Source of the DNA: Sipunculus nudus
Lineage: Eukaryota; Annelida; Sipuncula; Golfingiida; Sipunculidae
DNA: 64,000 bases
Direction: 5' to 3'
Assembly (NCBI GenBank): GCA_026874595.1
Contig: CM049306.1
Span: forward strand, 102,439,142-102,503,141
Below are positions 12,171-23,786 of this stretch, piece after piece. The notes beneath the pieces are model-generated. The model did not search any database. It was not told where the DNA came from and saw only the letters and a list, made by a program, of their open reading frames with translations. The position numbers and the translations under genes were made by a program. Position 1 is the first letter of the stretch. Each line of letters starts with the position of its first letter.

Positions 12171-15100
12171 CACATTCAAAAAAGGACATTTAATATATTC
12201 AGTTTCTGTTGCATTTAGCAATCCAGGGTACAAAAGTGACGACCTGGTGGGCAGTAGTAATAAGAACTACACGATGTCAGGCCTGGTTTAATGATGAGAC
12301 TGTGGCGGCCTCGTGTCACTACATGTGGATGCCGCAAGCAAGACAACCTATTTTATCTATGCTTACATAAAGGTCTCAACTCCTAAATTGCATATACACC
12401 ATGCAGTTAGCGGCCCTCGCTGAGACGTGTGTGACCGGAAACACGGCATGCACAAAGCCTGAACGAGATCTCGCAGACCTGGTGTTTCAGATCGCAACTA
12501 ACTATGTTTATTGGAACCCATATATAAACCCTAACACGAGTACATTCCTTTGGGGTTTCGTTAAACAAATGGTAAATTACCATCGTTATGCCACAACGAT
12601 AACACTTCCTGGGGCTTCACGTGTATTAACTTATATATACGTTGAGACCGTTCCAATAATCAAAGTCTCTCACAAAGGGTACATGTACCTCTATTATAGG
12701 CAAAACACTTAAGCTTAATTTATTAATGATCAGAATTTTAAATGCACAAAATAAAATTTTGGAATATATATTAATAGGGGTGGATCCAGGATTTAGGAAA
12801 AGAAATAGTCCAACCAAGAATGACTATATATTATAATTACAAAACCAAAAAAAAGATAAAACAAGGCCTACAGGCCTAATGCGAACCTGTGCATTTGGAA
12901 ATACACCAGGTATAATGCTTCAATGCTGGACCATCACTTTTCATGTATAAGAACAATGCAAGTAATAAACATTTTGAATAAGAAACAATTACACAAACAT
13001 CACTGCTGAAATTCTGGCATAGGTGCACACAACACTAAAAAGATTGTAGCTGGCACCACCAGTCTTGTATACAACGAAGCTATAAGAGATATATACATAC
13101 GCCCAATTTCAGACTGATATATCATACCCCCTCCTGAGAAAAACGTGTGCAAAAGTCATGGTAGGTGGCGACACTTGTCTTGTGAGCGAGAAAGCCATCA
13201 AAGACACATAGACAGGTCAAAATATTAGGCCAATACATCAAACTTACCTTGAGTCTGATGCATGGGGCTGACCAGGCTTAGGTGAGTAAAGCTGTTGCCC
13301 CGAGTGAACTGTGACAAATTGCTTGCTCAGACTACTGCACTGAGTGAACTCATGACCTGCACCTGGCTAGACTGAGTGAACTTTTGACCTGTACCTGGCT
13401 GCACTGAGTGAACTCTTGACCTGTTGCATAATCTGACACAGTTGGCAGTCTGCCAAAGCTATAAATAGAATGCAGCTACTGCACTGAGTAAACTCCTGAC
13501 CCATTCCTGGCTGCACTGAGTGAACTCTTGACCTGTCTTGAAATAGTAGCCACACCATTGCATTAGCTCATGCAGGGGCCCTGCCCTGAGGGGCTTGACA
13601 CCCATGAAGTGTTCACATGTCACCCATGAGATGATCACATGCCATGTGCTGCATGGCTGCACTGATTGAACTCTTGACCTATATCTGGCTGCACTGAATC
13701 AACTCTTGATCTGTTCCAGAAACCTGAAACAGTTGGCAGTTTCTCAACCTATTTAAAGATACAGATTCAATCTTGGCCTGTTGGTATATCTGTTTACACA
13801 TACTGAAAGACTTTGGTTAAAATTTCTTTTTTTTCAAGCCGACATATTCATAAACTTTTTATCAAAATATCTAGAATAATAAAAGATGCAGTACTTTCAT
13901 TGTTAAAGGTCCAATAGCTCTGCCAAAAATCATTCTAGTAAACTTGAACAAAGGCCACCTAGGAATAATTTTTGTGCAATGTTACAGAAGATATAATTGA
14001 AATAATAATTTTGTAGAAGAACACTTTTGCAGTCCTCAGTTTGAAAAAGACATAATAATGGCCATAAGACCAACTTAAGCTTTTCACAACTCAACCAACA
14101 AGTGACCCATGGGTCATGACGCTCAGCTGCCAAGCATGACCTGTGACATCATGGACTGAGATTCACAACTTTCAGTCAAATTTTGAAGAACCAATTTGCC
14201 AATTTGTTGAAAATTTTCTATGACAACAGAAATATATATCACCTATGTCTGGTTAAAACACAGTGAATTGATGGTCTGAGGAAAATGCATGATTGTTAAG
14301 CTATGAGGAACTATTCCAACAGCTTGCTTGAAACCTGTCAGTCTCAAAAGGAACACCACAAAGGGCAAAATTAAGATCAAAATATATAGCAAAAATCAAG
14401 GAAATACATGCAAGAATTATTGAGAAACAGGTGCTTCTGTATGAATTTTTATTCAATACAGGCCAACTGTACTGCCCTTTTATAAATGATGGTAATATTT
14501 ATTCAGAAATATTTGACCCAATCCTTTACAAGATTACATAAATATACATCCAACTGCATTCACTTTAACTGTTTTTGAGATAATATGATCAAAAGGAATT
14601 AAAAGATGGTTGCCTGGTGGCCATATTGGACTTCTGACAAGTCTGAAATCAGACCAAACATTAAAGAAAAATTACTGAAACTGCCCTGAAGAAAGAATTT
14701 CTAAGGTGGCTAACTGGCAGACATAATGAATTTCTGACAAGTATGACATTTGATATCCCACATTCTCCAATAAGAGACCAAACTTGGGGCAAATTATCCA
14801 GTAATAAATGCCCAAAATAATTCAAAAGGCATGTCCAGGCCCTCATATCAGATTTATAGATATGCAATTTTAAAAAGTGTAAGTCCAATATTTTTTATTA
14901 TCACTCTGCTTTTCAATGGGGTCAGCAGGGTAGGTAAACTACCAAACCTGAAAGAAAAGAAATGCAGAAAGCATGACTAAGAGTCTTGAAATAAAACAAA
15001 AAGCCATCCTAAATCAAGGTACACATCCACATATTATGAGAACAAACACTTGCTTTTATATGTGGTGATATATATTAAAATATTCAGATATCTAGGAAAC

Positions 15101-18100
15101 TAAGTTTATTGCTAGGATTCCATAAAATAAACTGCAAAATTTTCCCATCATCTTAAAAATCAGTAGCTAAACCTTAATACTATACTCTCATAGTCTTAAT
15201 GCCTGGCTGAAGCATTCTGACAACAGTGTTTTTGTTATGAAGTAACGAGGTACTTATCACTGACCCTTTTACTTAATAGGCTGATACAAAAGGGAGTCAT
15301 ATGTCACCAGTGTCACTCACAATTTCAGCCACACAGGGAGATGTACCAGCTGGAGTGGGATGGTTATATATACAAGAAAAATAGAGATGGTCTATAAAAT
15401 AAGTAATTGTGAACATCCCTGACCTATGACCTTGGCCTTTTGCCCATATATCAACTGGATTCTTTCTAAATGATGGGTAACTACTGACCACTTAAATCTG
15501 GTGTAATTACTTGGCAACCAATGGGTGAATACCTTTGACCTGCAACCTTTAACCTGCTGACCAGCTGACCCCAAAATCAATAAGTTATTTATTCAAGCAA
15601 AAAGACCCATAAATATGAAGTTTGAGTCAAACTGAGTGATGCATAGATGTGGCATATGTGAAAGACTGAAGGTTTGGGTTGAACAGTTACACTTGAAATA
15701 TGCTCACAAGCATTTAGAACAATTAAATATTGTGACCTTGACCTTTGACTTTTTGACCTCAACATCAATAGGCTTCTTCCCGTACTGGTAGGTAAGCCAT
15801 ATATGACAGATGGAAGGTACAGATTGAAAAGTTTGCCTGAAAATGACTCCACGCAAGAAGTGGGTGCTGTGAACTTGACCTTTGACCTCAAAATCAACAG
15901 GTCTTTTCCCCTGTTGGCAGAGAAGCGATATCAGTGCTGGAAGGTATGGAATGAAAAGTCTAGCTTGAAATGTGTCCACTGCCTTTTCAAAGAAGTGGAT
16001 CCTGTGACCCTTACCTTTGACCTTGTGACCTCAAAATCTATAGGATTCTTCTCCAACTTAGTAGGTGAGCTATATGTGAAAGATCAAAGAATTGGGAAAA
16101 AAGGGTTGGCTTAAAATGCATCCACAGGCTTTTCAAAGAAGAGGCTCCTGTGACCTTGACCTTTGACCTTTTGACCTAAAAAAAATTATAGTTCTTCCCC
16201 TGTTGGTAGGTGAGCTGTATGTGAAAGATGGAAGGTTTGGGATGAAAATTTTGTCTCAAAGAGTTATTTCTGGGGGGTGCAAACACACCCCATAACTTCG
16301 AGAATATAGGTCACAGTGACCTAATTTCAGGTTTGCAAGGAGATCTTTTTATAACCTCTAAGATTGCATAGGGTTCATGGCCCTAGCCCCTACGGTTACG
16401 ATTTGTGCCCTGCTAACGGACGGACGGACGGCCGGACGGACGGACGGACAGACGGAAGGACGCCGGACAAAGACCCCTCGCTGTAGCCCAGCATGACTGA
16501 AAGTCAGCTGAGCTAAAAATCAACAAGCTCAGTATATTCTGATATGATTGAAAGAACCATGTCCTAGGATAATTCTTTTGAAAAATTGAACAATTCAACT
16601 TGACAGTTTCATCATTAAGCTGAAAGAGGCTAAAATTATGAGTTTTTTTGCCCATAAAAAACAGGTCAATGTAGGTGGCATCACTAAATCTACAACTTCA
16701 AATATGAGTCATGTGATCAACATTTGCACAATACCTGGTAATGCTAGCTTCTGTCATTTCTGAGCGTACTATGTCAGTATGCTTACTTGGCCGAATGACT
16801 GTTCAAATTTGTGTAACTCCACTAAAATTCATCAAATGCAAACCATTTGAACAAACTTGAGAGGGCTTGCCTCTTGGATCATTTATGTAAAATATTTAAC
16901 AATTTGGCTGGACCGTATACAAGAAAACGACTTTTAAAATATTGTCAGCTTTTTCCTTATAAAATCTAAGAAAATGCAGATAGCAAAAAAATAAGCTGAA
17001 TCCCACAAAATTTGATATGTGACAGACTATTGCATAAAATCTGGGAATGGTAGCTCCTGCTATTCCTGAGAAATTATGGATTAATGTACAGATGACCAAT
17101 GACCCCCGTACAAAAATAGGTCAGTGCAGGTGGCGCCACCAATACCTGAATTTCATGTATGACTCATGTGACCAACACTGGCAAAAAATTTGGTGATGAT
17201 AGCTCTGGCTGTTTCTGAGACTGTCATTTTAGTATGCTTTTTTGGACAGATGACTAAGTTCAACTTCCTGAACAAAATTGAGGGAGATGGTATAAAAGAT
17301 TATTTCTGTGAAATATTGAACAATTTGGCTTGAGTGTTTCGGAGGAGAAGATTTTTAAAGGTTTATTTAGCTTTTTCTCTATAAAATTTAAGAAAATTTT
17401 CAGATGGCTAATTTTTTGCATTAAATTTCATGATGCTGGCTCCAATCATTTTCAAATAGTATGGGTAAACGTACAGAAGACAAACGCCGCCACACCATCG
17501 CATTAGTTCACAGGTTCACTAAAAATTAATACAGATGCATACTGAATGCAAAATTGTAATACAGATACATCTCACTGATGGCAAAATCTTGAATTAATTT
17601 GACTATGGATACCAATTATTTATAATCCATGTACAGCCGTCTTTATATACCCACAGAGAGCTGTATAGCTGTGATTGTAAACATTGCCTGGCATGAGGAA
17701 TATCTAAAAATCATAAATCTACATTTTTTAAAAGCTTTTAAAAAACATTCTTGTCGATATTAACCATAGATAACCTGAAATCTAAATGTCTAGAGGCATG
17801 ATGTAATAAATGCTGATAAACTGGTGCCAGTCTAGATGTATCTAAATGTATCTGAGTATCTGCTTCACACAGCTAACATATATGGCAAAATGACTCAATT
17901 GAACCTTTATAATTCAGCCAAAATTCATTCTTTGGAACCATAAAAGACAATTATTATAAGAATTATTCAGGGGATTATTCTTGTAAAATATTAAACAAAT
18001 TGGCCTCAGTAGGGTCAGTCAAAAAATTTTTTACAGGTTTATAACTCATATAGGAAAATACAGCAAAATGGCTAAGTTATGCTTCCCATAACTCAGCCAA

Positions 18101-20810
18101 AAATCACTGAACCAAAACCATTTGAACAAACTTGAATTATCAACATCTAAGGATAATTAATGTGTGAGATTTAAGAATTTGGCCCCGTGGTTTTTGAGGG
18201 GAAGATCTTTGTAGCCACTGAGCTAAAATGGGCTGTTACAGCATATGACTAAATTCAGCTTCCCATAACTCACCCAAAAAGTCACTGAACTTAGACCATT
18301 TGAACAAATTTCAGAAAGCACTACCCTAGGATCATTTCTGTGCGATATTAAACTATTTGGCCATATGGTTTCAGAGAAGAAGTTTTTTGTAGCCGTCAGT
18401 ATGATACGGGCACTGATGACCCCCGTACAAAAAAGGTCGATGCAGGTGGCGCCACCAATACTTCCTGTAACTCGGCCAAAAATCACCGAACTTAAACCAT
18501 TCGAACAAACTTGAGAAAGATTATTCCAGGAATCATTTCTGTGAAATATTGGACAATTCGGCTAACCAGTTTCGGAGAAGAAGATTTTTAAAGCTTTTTT
18601 TTAGCTTTTTCCCTATAAAATCTAAGAAAATGCAGTTAGCCAAAAAATAAGCAAAATCCGATATAGTTTTTTAGATGACTAATTTTTTTAATAAAATTTC
18701 GTGATGCCACCTCTTGCCGTTTTCAAGATAGTATGGGTTAACGTACAGACGACGGACGACGCCACACCATCGCATAAGCTCACAGGTTCGCTAAAAAAAT
18801 GTTTGGAAATTGCCAACTATATCATCATTGGGACGAAATGAAATCCATTACCAGCCCTGCAACGCCCGATTTCAATAAGTGACTATGAAAGTGTCCCATA
18901 TTGGAGATACCACAATATAATTCTTTTTTTTTTTTTTTTTCTTTCATCAAATATGGGACTCTTCACGATTAAGGACAGGAATCTTCATGATCCGTGTAAA
19001 GGTACAGGTATCGTTATGTAAATTTGTCACCTGTGCAGATGCAAATTGTGAAACAAGTCCAATAATTAACCTCACCATGAACTTTGCGTGACCTTAATAG
19101 CATATTCATTTCATGAATAATCACGAGAATAACTGTTCCATGCAGCCAATCAGGTCGCCGATATTACTGTAAACCGTAAGTCACCTGACCATAATATAAT
19201 CTGCGTACTTAGGGAGACCGCTCCCAAACAGAACACGTGTAGTCTGTACCAGTTCCCTTGTCGGCATGTTTTCCTGTATTTTTTTATACAAGTTAGTATA
19301 AAAAGTTCAAGGCAGAAGGTTGCAGGGGACATTCCTCCGCCTACCGTGTGAATAATAATGTCTCATAACACTACACGAAATTCGTATGAGACAAAAAAAA
19401 CCCCAAAATATTGCAAAAGGGTCCATAATGACTGTAAGATATTCATCAGTGCAGCGCTTCCAGTCGATGACGTTAGTCAATGCGACGTCTACGTCACCGT
19501 CCTTTGTTTCGTCATTATTGCCTAGTTAAAACGCTGTCGCAAGCAACATGTACTGTGTAGGAGCTTTTTGGGCCTCACTATCCACCCCAGCCCAAATGCT
19601 CCGCCCTTTTAACTTATTATTATAATGAGCCCCCAAAACGCTCCTACACAGAAGGTCTTCCATGCCCATGGTAGAGAGAGCTGCTTAGAACATAAAAATG
19701 ACCTCACAAAGACCGATGACGCATGACGCCGAATTGACTGACGTCATCAACTGGTATCGCCTGACCATTGTTTACTATATCGCAGTCATTATGAGTTTTG
19801 TCTTGCAATATTTTGGATTATTTGTCTCATACGAATTACGTGCCAGGTAAGACATTATTATTCACTCGGTAGTCGGAGGAATGCCTCCTGCAACCTATAG
19901 CCTAGAACTTTTTATACTGTCTCCTTTGTATAAAAAGAAATATCCCGAAACATGCCGACATGGGTACTGGTAGTACTTACAGACTACACGTGTTTTGTTT
20001 GACAGAGCTCTGTCAAATTATGCAAAATCTTGTTTTTGTCAGATGATTGATGCTTTACAATGTTTAAGGTCACCTGATTGGTTGCTCGATAGTCAGATGC
20101 TTATGATTATTCATTGAATGAATATGCGATTAAGGTCACATAGGATAGGTCAATTAGGTCAAAAGGGCGGGGCATAAGGGCTCTGGTGGCGAGGTCAATT
20201 ATTTCAAGTTAGATTTCTTTGCAGCGACAGAGGAGACAGAGGCCATATATTGCGATCCCCGATCTCCTTGTCTATAGGAATACAATAAATGTGACCTGAT
20301 CTCCGAAACTTTACGGAAAAAATATCTGAAAGTCGTATCTTCATGTGACAGATCTCATTACTGATTGTGTCGTAACGTCCTGTGGGTTCTATATGCATGT
20401 GATGATATCTGTCAATTGTAAAAGTGGATTCTGAAGCTCATGCAGTCCAAATTTGAAATCTGCTGGTATAGACGATTATCGTATACATGGCCCGCTGTTT
20501 TCTTGGTCTTACTAATAAAGCCCGCTGATTGATCAGACCTACATGTGATATGGACTTCAACGGAAGCCAGGATTGAAAAACGCAAGATTTCCCCAGAATA
20601 CAGATTCCAGCGGGTTTTCTGGAATGAAAAATACTGATCATTACAGAGGTATGTAACTCAATTAACTTCCTGGTGGGCGTGTAAAAAAAGTATACAGGCT
20701 TAGCGCTTTGACGTTAATGAGGCATCACCCGCTACCATCGCCCGCTACCACATGCGTCCGGGAAGCCAACCTGACTTGTAATGACGACGGAAGATTAAGA
20801 CAACCGCCGG

Positions 20811-20857
<47 letters not shown>

Positions 20858-21759
20858 TACATAAGTATATATTGTTAACGGAAAGAAAGAATGAGGAAGT
20901 GGTCGTAAGAAACGTGAAGTTCATAGCAAGAATCGTAATATTTTGAAATTTTCACCTTTTATAAATTTGGAAGCTATTCTAACGGCTGAATATCCTGTTG
21001 GAATACCTCACGATACATTCCATTTGATATTGTTAATAAATATTAAAATAATTTTTGTCACTGTACATAAATACTGATTAGCCACATTAAAACAAATAAC
21101 ATCAGTGTAACCAGACTCAATATTATAAGGCCAGGCAGCCACTGAGTCCGATTAAACCAGGCTAACATCAGTAATGCGGGTGACACGAATTCACAATTAG
21201 ACCCAACCACTAGTTCTTATACAGAAGCAACTATAAAATTTAAAGAAAGAATTAGCCTACAAGTTTTAATAATGAAAGAAAACTTTACCGTGATCTATTT
21301 TCCCCAAATTCGATCTGTTTTAAACTATTTAATCCCGCTTTTATATTTTCTCACCGTGTGTCCGTCATCCAGGCCCAGTTCAGTGGTGAGAGCTTTGTTG
21401 AACGCGGCAGTTTTCATCATGTCAGCACCCCCAGTTTCCAAAAGTTGTTCAAAGTTGTCTTTGAACCACTCCAGATGGCGCTTGCCCCTTATCCGTAGTG
21501 TACCGTCACAGCGGTTGATTTGGAGCGTGACGCCCGGTGACGGCCTCATCTTCAGAACGTCTCCCGTGCCACTACACTGGTCCTGCGGGTAACGTGCACG
21601 TAACGTGCCGAGCCACCACGCCGTCACGCGCTCGCCGTCATCACCAGCAGTGGTCACCTTCAAATGGTCACCACGGTCAATGAAATCGAAATCATCCGGA
21701 ACTGACCGCTGTGACCACACCTGGGTGATCACGTCGCCTCGGCTTTGTTTCTTGTTCAT
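6436..21759 (-). CDS. PLD-like superfamily protein, two exons, 323 aa (gene span)
   Basis: The coding sequence joins 21759-21355 to 7002-6436 across a phase-0 intron with GTGAGA donor and TTTTCAG acceptor. The C-terminal half looks like a phospholipase-D-superfamily domain: H260-x-K262 in a hydrophobic strand, then T-S-A-N280. This resembles the HxK...GSxN signature of PLD phosphodiesterases. The Asp expected seven residues after H260 is Ile here, and only one HxK motif is present, so the protein may act as a dimer or be non-catalytic. The N-terminal half (1-135) has a 'GTLRIRGK' strand followed by a Trp-containing helix, a pattern I associate with uncharacterised marine-invertebrate proteins. 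No signal peptide or membrane segment is visible. An in-frame TGA six bases before the ATG supports the start. The biological role is unknown. Family call moderate, gene structure fairly firm. Confidence 0.7.
7241..8137 (+). repeat. Dispersed repeat copy with TGACCCATGGGTCA head
   Basis: The head is AGTGACCCATGGGTCATGAC and the tail is 'gtcagctgggctaaac'. Inside are the 'cacagtgacctaatttcagg' block, seen twice in related forms near 7470 and 7980, and a GGACGGACAG stretch before the tail. It has no coding content. Confidence 0.6.
8193..8198. other. Target-site duplication ATTTTC, left copy
   Basis: ATTTTC lies directly before the TACGGAA terminus of the element at 8199-10031 and is repeated directly after it at 10032-10037. 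Confidence 0.65.
8199..10031. mobile_element. Non-autonomous DNA transposon, long TIRs, 6-bp TSD
   Basis: Both ends start TACGGAA and match as inverted repeats: left 8199-8385, right 9893-10031. The outer ~60 bp are near-identical ('GGTAAAAGAAAAATAAATTA' in both). The inner part is a variable number of short units built on the palindrome CGTACGTACG. The termini are flanked by ATTTTC on each side. The 1.5-kb interior is AT-rich with no transposase-like frame, and a (CT)n(AT)n(GT)n microsatellite lies near the right end. Superfamily undetermined; a 6-bp TSD is uncommon among well-known families. Confidence 0.7.
9786..9860. repeat. Compound microsatellite (CT)n(AT)n(GT)n
   Basis: Consecutive runs of CT, AT and GT dinucleotides lie inside the DNA transposon, just before its right inverted repeat. 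Confidence 0.9.
10032..10037. other. Target-site duplication ATTTTC, right copy
   Basis: Partner of the ATTTTC at 8193-8198; see the transposon between them. Confidence 0.65.
10117..11163 (+). repeat. GGTGGCGCCACC dimeric repeat block, copy A
   Basis: The block starts at GTATCCGCC and ends at GGCGGATAC, so short inverted ends bound it. Inside, the 12-bp palindrome GGTGGCGCCACC or a near match recurs at about 10430, 10549, 10699, 10826 and 10978, alternating ~125 and ~150 bp spacing, a dimeric unit of ~277 bp. Two other copies of the block sit in the cwo intron 4. An (CCG)n run is present near 10160. It is not coding. Confidence 0.75.
11251..11500. repeat. (TA)n arrays with a duplicated ~115-bp segment
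   Basis: Three (TA)n tracts at about 11251-11286, 11343-11404 and 11455-11497 are separated by two copies of a segment containing 'gtgtctctgagtgaca'. The whole unit of TA tract plus segment appears duplicated in tandem. Confidence 0.8.
11640..13290. other. Intronic sequence with (TA)n array and C/G runs, no exon found
   Basis: It contains a poly-G run near 11841, a poly-C run near 11905, a (TA)n array at 12121-12167 and AT-rich sequence. An open plus-strand frame at 12401-12712 has a cysteine pair but no supporting splice or domain evidence, so it is not called a gene. Confidence 0.5.
13295..13735. repeat. Degenerate ~33-bp minisatellite
   Basis: About eight interspersed copies of a unit with core 'ctgcactgagtgaactcttg' followed by 'acctgt.cctgg' occur here, some separated by unrelated sequence. 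Confidence 0.7.
14101..14135 (+). repeat. Palindromic head of the dispersed repeat family
   Basis: AGTGACCCATGGGTCATGAC followed by 'gctcagctg' matches the heads at 1212 and 7241. The matching tail ('agtcagctgagctaaaaa') lies at about 16498-16516, so this copy may have been expanded by the tandem repeats between them. Confidence 0.6.
14136..15410. other. Intronic sequence, no feature recognised
   Basis: Unique-looking AT-rich sequence without coding frames or clear repeats. It lies inside the large intron of the PLD-like gene. Confidence 0.5.
15734..16270 (+). repeat. ~135-bp tandem repeat carrying DR1-type TGACCTTTGACCT sites
   Basis: Four consecutive units start near 15734, 15869, 16004 and 16150, each with 'gaccttgacctttgacc', then 'ataggcttcttcccctg', then 'ggtgagctatatgtgaaaga'. 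More diverged related sequence lies at 15417-15560. Units 2 and 4 contain the perfect 13-mer TGACCTTTGACCT (15876-15888 and 16157-16169). This is the reverse complement of AGGTCAAAGGTCA, the DR1 consensus of RXR/HNF4-type nuclear receptors. Binding is inference. Confidence 0.75.
16271..16520 (+). repeat. 3' part of the dispersed family with (GGAC)n
   Basis: It contains 'ggtcacagtgacctaatttc', a GGAC microsatellite at about 16418-16456, and the 'agtcagctgagctaaaaa' tail. This is the same order as in the copies at 1212 and 7241. Confidence 0.65.
17100..17525 (+). repeat. Intronic repeat with GGTGGCGCCACC, copy 1
   Basis: It begins 'tgacccccgtacaaaaa', contains GCAGGTGGCGCCACCAATAC, and ends 'gccacaccatcgcatta.ttcacaggttc'. 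Copy 2 lies at 18418-18797 in the same orientation. Diverged related blocks fill much of 16660-18400. Confidence 0.65.
18418..18797 (+). repeat. Intronic repeat with GGTGGCGCCACC, copy 2
   Basis: Same beginning, palindrome and end as the copy at 17100-17525, ending in 'cacaccatcgcataagctc'. Confidence 0.65.
19088..20138. repeat. Long inverted repeat, arms ~350 bp, spacer ~348 bp
   Basis: The left arm 19088-19434 pairs with the right arm 19783-20138 at roughly 80% identity by eye. Matching landmarks include 'tgaccttaatagcatattca', 'ccaatcaggt', 'acacgtgtagtctgta', 'gtcggcatgtt', 'gtgaataataatgtct' and 'cgtatgagacaaa', each found inverted in the other arm. A transcript through it could form a long hairpin. 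Origin unknown: inverted duplication or foldback element. Confidence 0.75.
19554..19650. repeat. 97-bp short inverted-repeat element in the spacer
   Basis: It starts TGTGTAGGAGC and ends GCTCCTACACA, with 'ttttggg' and 'cccaaaa' just inside, giving an imperfect hairpin. Possibly a small MITE; no target duplication could be assigned. Confidence 0.5.
20817..20854. repeat. (TA)n microsatellite
   Basis: Uninterrupted TA dinucleotides. Confidence 0.9.
21355..21759 (-). CDS. PLD-like gene, exon 1 (residues 1-135)
   Basis: It starts at the ATG at 21759, with an in-frame TGA six bases upstream, and runs 135 codons to a GTGAGA donor at 21354. It contains a Trp-rich block ('VTAWWLGTLRARYP'), a 'VTLQIN..GTLRIRGKRH' strand pair and a helix ending 'DNFEQLLE'. 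The frame continues into the intron only as far as a nearby stop. It is GC-richer than the flanks, as expected for coding sequence. The phase matches exon 2 exactly. Confidence 0.72.
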
Positions 21760-23719
21760 CACTTTTCACAACTACACCAGGAATTGTCAAATCTGGTCTC
21801 ACACACGAATGGTGATAATGAGAGCATTTGGGGGCGAGCTCCCGACCCTTCTTGGTAATACGGGCTGCACACACCTGACTGGACCGTTTATCGCCTAGCT
21901 CAGGTGTATGTCGGGCCCCATGTCGAGTTGTTCACCCTTTGTCTGCTTCGGAGTGAGCTTAGCTGCATTTTCACCGCATCACTACAACGGGAACCCCAGC
22001 ACTGGGGACCACATTACACCGTTAATCATAAATCTGACGACGCGAACTCCGGCATCCCCCGGGTGACCCTTGAAAGATTGGTTAAAGCTCTGCCTGGCTC
22101 CGGGCCCTGTGTTCTTTGGGTACCCAGGCAGCTAGCTACAACACCATAAACAGAACTGACCTATTTAGAAGGAAATGAGGTCATCGCCTCTTTATCCGGC
22201 CGAGCCCGTGAATGTCGGGGGGGGGGGGGGGGGGGCGGTCACGTTATTTCAATCCCAGGTGGCCCGTTTGCAATAATCACGTGGGAGGAATCGCTCTTTA
22301 TTCAATGAACTGTCGGGTATTTTGTATGTACACGCTTCCTCCCGCTGGATCGTTTGTTAAAAAGTTCGGTACGCTACGCAGGCAGGTCCAGAGTTCGTGT
22401 GCACGGCTAATCCCCCAGTGGTTGTGTAACAGCCTAGATGAAGTGTAAACTAGCATGCTGGTTGCATACCCTCTGTGCGGCATGAAATATTCAGGAACAC
22501 AAGGGGGGGGGGGGTGTCGGGGATTACGCTGAATTAGTATTAAGCAGTGGCATGAGGTGTTTCTTAATAGAACAAATTTATAGGTAAAGATAGGTGGAAA
22601 AAAATTTACATGTTTGGTATTTTGTTGGCTGTGTTCCCCATTTTATTTTTTTTAGGAATTGCAAACTTGGTAATGGAACTAATCAAATGATTCGCAAACG
22701 GTCTGTATATATATACGCAATAAGAAATACAGACCTGTTATTATTCTTTATTAGAATAGTGGTCATTGCATTTTAGGTTCGTCTGCGTTTACAGAAATCC
22801 TTAGGCAATTAGGTAGCACTTCCCAGGGAGAAACGCTACCAATCTAGCCGGGTTCAATCTCCTACACGTTGTGCGGAAAATATAACTAAATCTGTTGGTC
22901 TCTCCTGGGAATGTTTAAAGAATTCCACTTTTAAATTCACAAAATGCCATGATATTTGAAAAGTCTGAAAAAACCTTTTAAATGCACTTTCCTATGATAC
23001 ACCACGTTCTTTGACAGTCTATTGTTAATATACGAAAGTTTACATGTGCTAATCTGAGCATATTGAGTACTATAGACGACATATAGTTATGTCTTGTCTT
23101 TTGATTTACCACTGGTTATAGAATTTGATGTTAATTTGACTTGATCTTTAATGTTAGTATAATCTTTCACCTCAACCTATGTTGGAGTATTTTATTTTTA
23201 AGATGGTAGATTGGCATTTCTAATATAAATCTTTTATGAATGTCCGGAGGAGGGGTAAATCTCTCCTTGCTACTTGAAATTAAATTTAATACTTTATTGA
23301 GTAAAAATAAACATCAGTTCATAAATAAAACTGTGCAGAAAAGTGCAGAAACATAATAACTAGTTCTTAAATAAAATTGATGTAACCTTGCTGTAGCATA
23401 TCATTTGATCTTTTACCTGAAACTAGTAAACATGCTTGCATGGCACACATACATAGCTTATGAAATAACCTCCTGCGTTTCTATATATAGTATATATTAA
23501 GGTCTTGCTTGCTGTAGCATGCACCATGCATATCACAAAACTCTATTACCTTATTATATGTGTAATTTTTTTTTTTAAATATAATATATATTTTTTCTGT
23601 GCACTTCACAATGAAATATCTTGTTTGAAGTCAGAGCAATCTTTTGATTTACATGCATAAGCAATATAGATGACTGCTCTTTATAATGTGTGGGTAAAAA
23701 TTAGTTGATAATGAATTCA

Positions 23720-23786
<67 letters not shown>

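Larger units (their letters stand above)
7003..21354 (-). other. Intron of the PLD-like gene (14.35 kb), almost entirely repeats
   Basis: The intron has a GTGAGA donor at 21354 and a TTTTCAG acceptor at 7003, phase 0. It holds a dispersed repeat copy, a complete 1.8-kb DNA transposon, a GGTGGCGCCACC block, microsatellites, two minisatellites, a two-copy repeat at 17.1 and 18.4 kb, and a long inverted repeat. No further exon was found, though a small internal exon cannot be excluded. Confidence 0.65.

Noticed and set aside
12401-12712. 103-codon frame with a CVTGNTACTK cysteine pair, possibly an EB-like extracellular exon
   Set aside because: No credible donor, no further exon, and it sits in a repeat-rich intron on the opposite strand. 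Too weak to call.
21272-21592. 106-codon plus-strand frame
   Set aside because: Antisense shadow of PLD-like exon 1.
22793-22890. tRNA gene suggested by GGGTTCAATCTCC
   Set aside because: No cloverleaf could be folded by eye around it on either strand.
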